Below, one piece after another: positions 32,627 through 39,670 of a stretch of DNA of 50,117 nt. This DNA is from an uncultured Adlercreutzia sp. (lineage in GTDB: Bacteria; Actinomycetota; Coriobacteriia; Coriobacteriales; Eggerthellaceae). The first letter of the stretch is position 1. Each line of letters opens with the position of its first letter. Location: contig NZ_CAUASN010000020.1 of NCBI RefSeq assembly GCF_958431955.1, positions 1 through 50,117 of the forward strand, given 5' to 3'. The position numbers and the translations under genes were made by a program. The notes beneath the pieces are model-generated. The model was not told where the DNA came from and ran no database searches. It saw nothing but the letters and a program-made list of their open reading frames with translations.

Positions 32627-33382
32627 ATGCAATCGATTTCGACGATGTTACGGAGACGGTGGCTGGCGATGAGCGCGCTCGCCATATCGCTTATAGCGTG
32701 CCTCGCTTTTGCGGGAGTCGCCTTTGCGGGAACCTCTGCGGGGCCTGTATACAAAACATATGATGGAAAGCAGTATGCGCTTACCACAACGTGCAGTGTC
32801 ATGTCTGGAGTGGGCTGGGGGACAGGAAAGATCAGTACTTCGACGGCTGTGTCAAGTGGTTATCTTGCGGTGGAACTCAGGGTATACAAAGCGGGTGGAA
32901 GTTGCATATCAAAGAATAAATCCGTTTCTAACAAAAGCACTTCGACATGGTCCTCTATGGCTTCGGGCACTACTTCAACAAAGCAATATCAAGCAGCAGC
33001 GACGGGTTTCGTCTGGCGGCCCTCGTTGTCCGCGTACTCGTCTTTTGGGTCGGGCTTTACACCGTATGCGCGATCCGCTTCGATCGCCCCCCTTGCTCCG
33101 CTTGCCGCTTATGAGGTCAACGATGCTGGGCAAACATTCGGCAGCCTTTATATGAGGGACGCCTATGGAGCGGAGGCTCCAGATCTCATTCTTGTTGAAG
33201 GAGAGGCGGGAAAGGAAGGATACGTCTACGCATCTGATTTTGACGGAGAGGAACTTCCTGCTGATCCCGAAAAAGCGGCCGCCATTACTGGGAAAGACCC
33301 TGAATTTATTCCCGTTTATTTGGCGGATGGAGTAACTCAGATTGATGTTTTCAAGATTACATTCGATGGTGCGGCCGAATAG
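32627..33382 (+). CDS. Exported protein with Ser/Thr-rich region and GQTYG domain (family member 3)
   Basis: This 251-residue protein has a Sec signal peptide (about 10-34; cleavage after VAFA). The mature N-terminal part (36-150) is Ser/Thr/Gly/Tyr-rich beta sequence with ISTSTAVSSGYL, resembling in outline residues 45-130 of the Tat-exported protein at 29974. The C-terminal domain (161-247) carries VNDAGQTFGSLYM, EAPDLILVE, KEGYVYASDF and FIPVYLADGVTQIDVF. Base composition is clearly lower in GC than in the lipoprotein genes on each side, so it may have a different origin. The ribosome binding site AAAGGAG precedes the ATG. Confidence 0.72.
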   Translation: MQSISTMLRRRWLAMSALAISLIACLAFAGVAFAGTSAGPVYKTYDGKQYALTTTCSVMSGVGWGTGKISTSTAVSSGYLAVELRVYKAGGSCISKNKSVSNKSTSTWSSMASGTTSTKQYQAAATGFVWRPSLSAYSSFGSGFTPYARSASIAPLAPLAAYEVNDAGQTFGSLYMRDAYGAEAPDLILVEGEAGKEGYVYASDFDGEELPADPEKAAAITGKDPEFIPVYLADGVTQIDVFKITFDGAAE

Positions 33383-33398
33383 GGATGATCTATAGATA

Positions 33399-33424
33399 GG
33401 CCGGCCCGCATAGGCGGGCTGGCC
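33399..33424 (+). terminator. Hairpin after the exported protein gene
   Basis: GGCCGGCCCGC pairs with GCGGGCTGGCC (one G-U) around ATAG, 16 nt after the stop. The T run is only TT, so termination may be weak. Confidence 0.5.
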
Positions 33425-33551
33425 TTGGCGCAAAGCATCTCAAGACCGCTGTTGCCAGCAGCAGGGTTGAGGCGAAGAACTTATAAAAAAGTTTATCAGG
33501 TTTGTAAGAATTTCGCGTGCTCGGGTGTATGGCTCATCGAAGGGAAAATTT

Positions 33552-33861
33552 CAAAGGGGCGGCGACGGCCGCCCAAGGCCGACGTAAGGGGTGAGCTCTC
33601 ATGAGGAAGTGGAAGACCGTTTTCGGCATGGTCCTGGCCGCGCTCGCGGTCAGCGCGGCGCTTGGCGGCTGCGCCCAGGAGCAGGTGCAGCACCGCGACA
33701 TCAACGGGGTCGATTTCCCCGTCAACGAGGCGGGCCAGACCTACGGCAGCGCCCTCGACGCCAATATCCCGGAGGGCTTCAGCGGGACGACGGAGGAGAT
33801 GAAGGCCTTCTACCCCGACCTCATTCGGGCGCAGAACGCCGAGGGCGTCGAGGGCTACATC
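33552..33861 (+). repeat. 310-nt exact duplication of 32180-32489
   Basis: The block starts 49 nt before each lipoprotein ATG and runs to codon 87 with no difference that I can see, at an offset of 1372 nt. Upstream the copies stay similar back to 33478/32095 with small changes. After the block they diverge sharply. Confidence 0.85.
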
Positions 33862-33990
33862 GCTCTTGACGACTTTTTCGGGGAGGATCCCCCTTCCCCC
33901 GAAGCTGGTGCAATGGGGGCCTATAACCACACGCTCGACGGTGTAACGCTGTACGCCCAGGACGGAAAGACCATTCTGGGAACGATGTAA
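33601..33990 (+). CDS. Lipoprotein with GQTYG domain (family member 4, duplicate of member 2)
   Basis: This 129-residue lipoprotein (lipobox LGGC, Cys24) is identical to the protein at 32229 through residue 87 and then differs: the linker reads SPEAGAMGAYNHTLDGVTLY instead of SPEAAVPRTLDGVTLY, and Lys replaces Glu in QDGKTILGTM. The promoter region and ribosome binding site are duplicated with it. Exact identity over 310 nt followed by abrupt divergence suggests gene conversion, or a new duplication with selection on the tail. Confidence 0.75.
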   Translation: MRKWKTVFGMVLAALAVSAALGGCAQEQVQHRDINGVDFPVNEAGQTYGSALDANIPEGFSGTTEEMKAFYPDLIRAQNAEGVEGYIALDDFFGEDPPSPEAGAMGAYNHTLDGVTLYAQDGKTILGTM

Positions 33991-34085
33991 ATCAACGGAA
34001 GGCTGCTCGGCATTGACTTCAAAACCGTAGTCTGCGTGCGTGTCGAAGTGGTTTATTTTGCTGTGCTAGCGGGAAAGGGGACACC

Positions 34086-34781
34086 ATGACGAAAAGCCTG
34101 ACTGTGGGCGCGCGAGGAGCGATGACGCTGGCAGTGTGCCTCGCAATAGGGTGCACCGGCCTTGTGGGATGTGCGGGGCCGCAAGCGGGGGCGCCCGGTG
34201 AAGGCGATGCCACGTCGGTGAGCGTTCATGAGCCAGAGCTCGATCTGAACTCCATTTCGCCGCGCACCAACGACGATGGTTTGGTGTACGGGACGGGGGA
34301 GCAGGCTGAGCAGCCAGGAGCCAAAGTCGATTTGGTAGCCGTGCAGGCCACCAACGGGCGCACTGGGTATGCCTACTACAGCGAGTTGCTGGAGGCTGAA
34401 GGCGCTGGGGTTGTGGAAGACCCGGAGGAGGCCACCCAGCTTATGGAAACTCGAGAAGAGGAGAGCAACCGGGCTCTTGCCGAGCAGCTCACTCGCCTCC
34501 TGCCCGCTGGGATGGAAGTGACCCCCGATCAGGCGTCGACGTACTTGGATGCGGCGGTGCGTGGAGGCATTTCCGATCCAGAGGCAAGTGGGATCGAGGC
34601 GATGCGCCAGCAAGGTGTGGCCGATCTGGCCAAGGCGACGGGCATCCCCGAAGTCGACCTCGGGGCCGTTATCGATGACGCTTGCTACGAGGCGCAGATG
34701 CAGGTGTCGACATATGTTCCCGTGTACGAGAGCGACGGCAAGACCGAGATCGGCGAATTCGCTGTCGGCGGCTTGTCGTAG
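34086..34781 (+). CDS. Lipoprotein with split GQTYG-type domain (family member 5)
   Basis: This 231-residue protein has a lipoprotein signal with LVGC (Cys29). The shared domain is recognisable but split. Residues 61-120 have TNDDGLVYGTGE, VDLVAVQ and TGYAYYSEL; residues 209-228 supply TYVPVYESDGKTEIGEF. Between them lie about 85 residues of charged helical sequence (EEESNRALAEQLTRLLP, and others) not seen in the other members. The insertion point is the variable loop that other members fill with Pro/Asp/Glu. The start ATG at 34086 follows GGGAAAGGGGAC. A separate transcription unit from the preceding lipoprotein is likely. Confidence 0.68.
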   Translation: MTKSLTVGARGAMTLAVCLAIGCTGLVGCAGPQAGAPGEGDATSVSVHEPELDLNSISPRTNDDGLVYGTGEQAEQPGAKVDLVAVQATNGRTGYAYYSELLEAEGAGVVEDPEEATQLMETREEESNRALAEQLTRLLPAGMEVTPDQASTYLDAAVRGGISDPEASGIEAMRQQGVADLAKATGIPEVDLGAVIDDACYEAQMQVSTYVPVYESDGKTEIGEFAVGGLS

Positions 34782-34839
34782 GCAACTCTTCTCTCGTCCG
34801 TGCAGTGCCATGCGGTGTCCCCGAAAGATCGCCCGCAGG

Positions 34840-34845
34840 TATAAT
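34840..34845 (+). promoter_or_regulatory. -10 box (TATAAT) for the methyltransferase-like gene
   Basis: A consensus TATAAT lies 32 nt before the GTG start at 34877. No good -35 match is visible 17 nt upstream. Confidence 0.5.
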
Positions 34846-34876
34846 AAGGCGGTGTTTCGAAAGCGGAAGGAGCTGC

Positions 34877-35758
34877 GTGCTGGCGGATTGGCTGGATAGG
34901 ATGCGTGGCCGCACGGGCCGCCTGACGTTTCCCACGCGGTTCGGCGAGGCGGCGGTGTACGCCATGCCGGCGGCGGATGGCTCGCTCGTGCGCGTGCTGA
35001 ACGTGGACGGCGTGCTGCAGTCGGCCACCTACACCGACGAGCGGTGGGCGCGCTGCCCTTTCGCGTACCTGCGGGCCTTCGACCACCTGTTCGAGGCCGA
35101 GCTGCCCTCGGCGACCTGCCCGCTGGCGGTGGAGCGCGTGCTCATGATCGGCGGTGCCGGGTTCGCCTACCCCAAGCAGCTGCTGGCCGATCATCCGGGC
35201 GCCAAGCTCGATGTCGTGGAGATAGACCCCGCTATGGTGCGGATCGCCCGCGAGCACTTCTTCCTGGATCGGCTCGAAGAACAGCTGGCCGCCGAGGGGC
35301 GCCCCGACGATCTGCGCATCTTCGTAGAGGACGGCGAGGATTTTCTGCGCCGGGCGGCCGCATCGGCCAGAAGTGCCGAGCTTGCGGACGGGGAGGGGGA
35401 GTCGGGAAGACGCGCGCCTGAGGGGGCCGAGGCCGGAGCTTCCGACCGCTACGACGTCATCATCAACGACGCTTTCGTGGGGCGCGATGCGGCGCCCTTC
35501 TTCGCGAGCGACGAGGGCATCGCCATGGCGCGGGCGTGCCTCGCTCCGGGCGGCCTGCTGATGGCCAACTGCGTGGTTGAGTTCACCGGCGATGCCATGT
35601 ACCAGCTGTTCTCCCAGGTGGAGCGCTTGCGCGGCCATTTCGCCAACGTGTATGTCATCGACGCCTCCGACGAGGAGTTCGGCGGTGCCGACAACTACCT
35701 CGTCATCGCCACGGACGGCACCTACCCCTTCACGAACGTCATCCCCTACGGCGAGTAG
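34877..35758 (+). CDS. Spermidine synthase-like SAM-dependent protein
   Basis: This 293-residue protein has the Rossmann motif I of the polyamine synthase/methyltransferase fold, VERVLMIGGAGFAYPKQLL, the acidic motif LDVVEIDPAMVRIAREHF, an IFVEDGEDFLRR strand, and YDVIINDAFVG in place of the usual D(L/S)SDP gate. The fold is clear; whether it transfers aminopropyl or methyl groups is not. An Ala/Glu/Gly-rich linker of about 30 residues (about 172-198) interrupts the core. The GTG at 34877 is chosen because GGAAGGAG ends 5 nt before it, and the upstream extension crosses the -10 box. Confidence 0.75.
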   Translation: MLADWLDRMRGRTGRLTFPTRFGEAAVYAMPAADGSLVRVLNVDGVLQSATYTDERWARCPFAYLRAFDHLFEAELPSATCPLAVERVLMIGGAGFAYPKQLLADHPGAKLDVVEIDPAMVRIAREHFFLDRLEEQLAAEGRPDDLRIFVEDGEDFLRRAAASARSAELADGEGESGRRAPEGAEAGASDRYDVIINDAFVGRDAAPFFASDEGIAMARACLAPGGLLMANCVVEFTGDAMYQLFSQVERLRGHFANVYVIDASDEEFGGADNYLVIATDGTYPFTNVIPYGE

Positions 35759-35793
35759 GGCTGGCCTGGACGGATGCGGCTGGCCGCTGCGGC

Positions 35794-37149
35794 CTAATCG
35801 ATGGAGTAAGGCTGCGAGAAGGCGGGCATGGGGGGCATAACCGTGTCGGCGTATTGGTTGGCGGGCTCGTCGGCGTAGGGGAAGGGCTCGGCTGTCTTGC
35901 TCAGCAGCACGCCGTAGGCGACATCGACGGCGGTGAGCTCCTTCGCAAAAAGCTCGTCAGCGTAATGCGTCAATAGAGGTGGCCTTTTTCCCAGGAAGGG
36001 TGTGGGATCCTTCTTGAAAAGCTCGTCGCTGTAGCGTCGCAGCGGCATGGCCGGCTCCGTTCCCTCGTCGTTCGCGACAACCGACTCGCGGTGCAACTCG
36101 ATGACTTGGGTCTCGCAGCTGCCGTCATCGAAGGTGGCGGTGATGGTGAGGATGGTGCCGTCGAAGGGGTTTTCGGGCTGCGGCAGGGTGTCGGCGAAGT
36201 GATTGTCTGACATTTGCCCGATGGTTTTGGCGTCGGGAGAGGTCGCCAGGGCGAGTAGCCCGAATTGGATGTCGCGCGTGCCTACGCGGCCATCGTCCTC
36301 CTTGGAGAGGTCGATGACCGAGCCCATGCGCTTCATGCGGAACACGTCCTCGTGGGTATGGGCGCGGCCGGCGTCGTCCTTTTCCATCCGATCGTAGAAA
36401 GAGAGGGCGTCGCAGTCCTCGTAGCCAACCTGCGACCCCCGCCGCCGTGGGTCGAGTCCCTCGAGCCCCACCTTCAGCATTCCCTTCACGTCCCTGTCGA
36501 TGCTCTGCAGATACAGTTCGCATCCAGAGGAATAGATCTGGATGCGCTGGATGTTCGCGCCTTCCAGGGTGAACGTCTCGGGGAGGAAGACGGCTGCGGT
36601 GATGGCGCCGCCCTCCTCGGGCCACAGGGTGTCGGCTCCCGATCCGCTGGCCCCGCTTGGGTAGAAGAGGGCAAAGGGAGCTTGCCCGAGAACGATGGGC
36701 TCTCCCCAGGGGTCGTTTTCTTCCTTGCCGTGCTCGGGCGCGGAAAGCTCCGTGCCATCGGCGGCGTAGGCTTTCAGGGCGAGACCGGGCGGCGCTGGTG
36801 TCGGCGAGTTGCTCTCGGCTTCGCTGTCGTCGGTCTGCGCGGCTGCCGGCGCCTCCTCCTGGGGGAGAGTTCCTCCAGGGGGATTCTCGTACTCGCCGCG
36901 GGACAACGCCACCGGCAGCGCTGCTACGAGGGCGAGCGCGGCCGCAGCGCAGGCGATGACCCGAGCTGCTCTGAGACGCAAGGGGTTGCGGCTGCCCACG
37001 GTACCGCAGCGGTTGCGGGCCCGCGCTGCGGCCGGCGCGGCGCCTTCTTGGACGGCATGGCCGATAATGCGGGCGGCCAGGTCGTCGGGAACGGGCGTGC
37101 TCTCGACGGCGGCGCGATAGGCGGGGCCGAAGCTGTCGCTGAAACTCAT
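35794..37149 (-). CDS. One-pass membrane protein paired with ECF sigma factor
   Basis: This 451-residue protein has a cytoplasmic region with a short helix motif (residues 1-60), one transmembrane segment (about 61-82) and a large extracellular domain. The external part starts with a Pro/Glu-rich linker and has strands such as EPIVLGQAPFALFYPSG, IQRIQIYSSGCELYLQSID and TILTITATFDDGSCETQVIEL. The C-terminus has a degenerate repeat: RRYSDELFKK, THYADELFAKE, FPYADEPANQYADT. Its ATG overlaps the sigma gene stop by 4 nt, and TAGGAG precedes it. By position and topology it is a probable sigma regulator. The domain resembles DUF4179-type proteins in outline only. Confidence 0.65.
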   Translation of the reverse strand: MSFSDSFGPAYRAAVESTPVPDDLAARIIGHAVQEGAAPAAARARNRCGTVGSRNPLRLRAARVIACAAAALALVAALPVALSRGEYENPPGGTLPQEEAPAAAQTDDSEAESNSPTPAPPGLALKAYAADGTELSAPEHGKEENDPWGEPIVLGQAPFALFYPSGASGSGADTLWPEEGGAITAAVFLPETFTLEGANIQRIQIYSSGCELYLQSIDRDVKGMLKVGLEGLDPRRRGSQVGYEDCDALSFYDRMEKDDAGRAHTHEDVFRMKRMGSVIDLSKEDDGRVGTRDIQFGLLALATSPDAKTIGQMSDNHFADTLPQPENPFDGTILTITATFDDGSCETQVIELHRESVVANDEGTEPAMPLRRYSDELFKKDPTPFLGKRPPLLTHYADELFAKELTAVDVAYGVLLSKTAEPFPYADEPANQYADTVMPPMPAFSQPYSID

Positions 37150-37661
37150 AGCAGGTCTCCTAGCTCTCGTTGGAGGATGGCGCGCCCACGCCGTAGGTGA
37201 GAACGTACGGTGGAGGGACGCTCCCCCATGACGTCGGCAATCTCGTCGCAGGTCATTTGCTCGAAGTGGAAGAGATGGATGGCGGTGCGCTGCTTCTCGG
37301 AGAGCTTTCCCATGGCATCGGCGACGGAATCCGCGAGGGTCTCTGCACAGACACGCTCGCCTGCGCTTTGAATCGACGCGTCGATGAGGGCGCTCTCGGC
37401 GGCTTTGCGCCCGCTCTCGCCGACGACAACGTGGCGGCGCCATGCCGAGCGGTGCAGGTCCTTGCAGCAGTTTATAGTCGTGCGCAGGAGCCATGCGCGC
37501 TCGTGCTCCGAGTCGTCGAACACGGGGGCGGCTCGGTAGAGCCGCAGGAACACCGTCTGGCAGACATCTTCCGCGTCGGCATGGCAGCGCAGCCGGCTGA
37601 GCGCGAGCCGATAGACCATCGGATGCTGGCGCAGGACGATATTCTCGAATTCCTCGTGCAC
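37146..37661 (-). CDS. ECF-type RNA polymerase sigma factor
   Basis: This 171-residue sigma factor has region 2 VLRQHPMVYRLALSRLRC then ADAEDVCQTVFLRLYR, and region 4 KLSEKQRTAIHLFHFEQMTC followed by the recognition helix EIADVMGERPSTVRSHLRRGR. The GTG at 37661 is 7 nt after AAGGAG and gives the correct region 2 start. It overlaps the membrane protein gene by 4 nt (ATGA). It resembles the sigma factor at 48003 in order and length more than the one at 31411. Confidence 0.92.
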   Translation of the reverse strand: MHEEFENIVLRQHPMVYRLALSRLRCHADAEDVCQTVFLRLYRAAPVFDDSEHERAWLLRTTINCCKDLHRSAWRRHVVVGESGRKAAESALIDASIQSAGERVCAETLADSVADAMGKLSEKQRTAIHLFHFEQMTCDEIADVMGERPSTVRSHLRRGRAILQRELGDLL

Positions 37662-37915
37662 GAAGCGACTCCTTCCCTTCTACAGGGTAATACGACGAGG
37701 CCCCCCAAATTGTTGCACGGGGAGGAAAACCGGCCAGTCTGCGCCGATGGCAGCTCGCGTTTTCATACCAGTCGCCTTCTGGCGAATGGAAAGGGTGCCC
37801 CGGGTGGGGCTCCTGGGTCGTGGCGCTTTCGTGGAATCGTGGGGCGGCGCGCAACAAAAGGGGCCGCCCATCCGTTTAAGAAGTAGGAAAGCGGAAGTGG
37901 CGAGAGGAGACGCCT
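37662..37915. other. Divergent intergenic region (254 nt)
   Basis: It separates the sigma operon from the small peptide gene. It contains a GC hairpin-rich stretch (ggcgcgcaacaaaaggggccgccc near 37850) but no clear -35/-10 pair. Confidence 0.4.
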
Positions 37916-38002
37916 GTGAACAAATTGAGCGACATCATGGCCGTGATGGGGCTGGCCGTCGTGTTCGTGTCCATCGCCCTGCTCATCGCCTGCTGGGGAT
38001 AG
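37916..38002 (+). CDS. 28-residue membrane peptide
   Basis: A GTG start 5 nt after GAGGAG opens a frame encoding MNKLSDIMAVMGLAVVFVSI and ALLIACWG, with a short polar N-terminus and one hydrophobic helix. No terminator with a T run follows; a long inverted repeat begins 32 nt after the stop. Like the peptide at 29784 it flanks the exported-protein/ECF region. Function unknown. Confidence 0.5.
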   Translation: MNKLSDIMAVMGLAVVFVSIALLIACWG

Positions 38003-38292
38003 GGCGAATTGCCGCATTCGGCAAAAAGCGGCGATATTTCCCGATTTCCGCCTCCCCGGCGGCCAAGCGCGGCAGAGGAGCACGACGCTTATGGCCCTGA
38101 ACTGGGGTTTTGGAAAAGACGCTTTGTGAGATTGCTCGAAGACTGCACCGCTGTGGTGGAAATCGGGAAATAATGACGCAAAATCGGCGAGGGCGGCATG
38201 CGAGGCCGCCATCTCCAGGATGGTCGCGGGGTGAGGCGCCGTTCCGACGGGGACGCCAGCCCGGGAAGGACGTGGGGCGAAGCGCCGGCTCG
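38003..38292. repeat. Intergenic region with long inverted repeat (arms 38034-38052 and 38155-38173)
   Basis: The 290-nt gap holds two 19-nt arms (left atatttcccgatttccgcc) that pair at about 17 positions across a 102-nt spacer. Pairing continues partially outward into GCAAAA-containing sequence. A further hairpin-forming stretch (gggcggcatgcgaggccgcc) lies at 38191-38210. No gene is visible. Confidence 0.65.
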
Positions 38293-39396
38293 CTAGAGGT
38301 CGAGCTCCCCGCGCAGGTGCGCGGCCAGGTAAGGCACCGCCATGCGCACGCGTCCGCGCCCCGCCGCCTCAATGGTGCCGCTGTCGATGAGCCGCTTCCG
38401 GTACTTCTGGGCATAGTCGGGTGTCACCGCCATACGTTCAGCGATAGCGCCCATGGACGACTCCTCCCCATCGCAGGCGAGGGCTGTTAGAAACTCGATG
38501 TCCTTTTCGGAGAGGGCGACCAGCGTGGTACGGCACACGTCGTTCTCGAAATCGGCCTGGGAGGTGGCGAGGGCGTCGGCGAGGCAGGATGTGGTCACCC
38601 TGCCGTCGGGCTGGGCGTAGCGCACAATGTTATGCCCCACGAGCTGAAGCAGATAGGGCGAGCCGGCCGTGAATTCTGCCGCGTCGCGGCGCAAGTCAGG
38701 GGCGACGGCGAGGCCGAGCTGCTCGAACGATTGGCGGTAGAAGGCGTCGATGTCGCCGAAGGCAAGGGGTTCGAGGGTTATTTTGGGTGCGCGGTTCAGG
38801 AACGTGAGAACCCTGTCGTTGAGTGTGGCCGATACGGCGCCAGGCAGTCCCGCCATGACAAGGGCAACGTTCAAGCCTTCGCCGACGAGTTCCTGGTAGG
38901 TGATGACGAGCTGCCTCAGCTCGGTGGAACTGGCTTGCAGCTCGTCGATGAGGAAGAGCACGCCCTTGCCCTTGCGTGTCAGTTCGCGGCACAGCTCGGT
39001 GAGCTGCTGTTGCCGGCTCTTTCCGCTTTCAGGCGCTTGCTGGAGCTGAAGTCCCGCGGAAAAGCCGAGGGCGCCGACGCTCCCGCCGCTCACCTGGCGT
39101 TTGGGGAAAGAGCCTGCATCGTCGGCGAGCTTCTCCACGATACGCGGCAAAAGATCCTCGGAGACGATGGTGGGGTTGGCGACGACGAATCCCGTCTTCC
39201 GCATGCGATCAGCTAGCTCCCAGAGAAGAACGGTCTTCCCACTTCCGCGTTGACCGAGCAAAAGAACGGCGCGGTCGCGGCTACCCGGCGCCGACCCAAG
39301 CCCTTCGACGATTCGGTTGATGAGCCCGTTTCGGCCGACGAGCATTGAGGGCCGATTCCCGAAGGAGGGAGCGAAAATGGTATCGCGCACGCTCAT
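38293..39396 (-). CDS. AAA family P-loop ATPase with C-terminal winged helix
   Basis: This 367-residue protein has LVGRNGLINRIVEGL (a sensor/N-linker seen in STAND and ORC-like ATPases), Walker A LLGQRGSGKTVLL, Walker B VLFLIDELQASS, a sensor 1-like LVMAGLPGAV and a C-terminal winged-helix segment (about 295-350: SEKDIEFLTALACDGEESSM and PDYAQKYRKRLIDSG). The pattern is that of orphan ATPases annotated as ATP-binding proteins in bacteria, related to Orc1/Cdc6-like and MalT-type NTPases. The start at 39396 follows AAAGGAAAG by 5 nt, inside an unusual tandem-repeat purine tract. It is encoded alone. Confidence 0.82.
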   Translation of the reverse strand: MSVRDTIFAPSFGNRPSMLVGRNGLINRIVEGLGSAPGSRDRAVLLLGQRGSGKTVLLWELADRMRKTGFVVANPTIVSEDLLPRIVEKLADDAGSFPKRQVSGGSVGALGFSAGLQLQQAPESGKSRQQQLTELCRELTRKGKGVLFLIDELQASSTELRQLVITYQELVGEGLNVALVMAGLPGAVSATLNDRVLTFLNRAPKITLEPLAFGDIDAFYRQSFEQLGLAVAPDLRRDAAEFTAGSPYLLQLVGHNIVRYAQPDGRVTTSCLADALATSQADFENDVCRTTLVALSEKDIEFLTALACDGEESSMGAIAERMAVTPDYAQKYRKRLIDSGTIEAAGRGRVRMAVPYLAAHLRGELDL

Positions 39397-39404
39397 GCCG
39401 CTTT

Positions 39405-39460
39405 CCTTTCTTTCCTTATTTTTCCTTTCTTTCCTATTTTTTCCTTTTTTTCCTTTTCAG
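39405..39460 (-). repeat. 19-nt tandem repeats (3 copies) upstream of the AAA ATPase
   Basis: The + strand reads CCTTTCTTTCCTTATTTTT, CCTTTCTTTCCTATTTTTT and a degenerate third copy in a row. On the coding (minus) strand this is a purine tract with seven GGAAA-type sites ending 9 nt before the ATPase start codon. Confidence 0.85.
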
Positions 39461-39670
39461 TCAAATAGTGGGGCCTATCCGTCGCAGCCCGGCGACTCCA
39501 TGGCCTTGGCAACGAGATCGACTGGCGCCCCTCGGTTCGTTGGCTTGCTGTCAACCGGCTTGTAACGGGGGATTATCGGGTTGGCAGACGTTGGGCGCGC
39601 CGGTCATGGTTGCGTGTGTCTCTTCCTATACTGATGCTGGAATCGGCATCGGATGAGAAGGGAGACGGCC

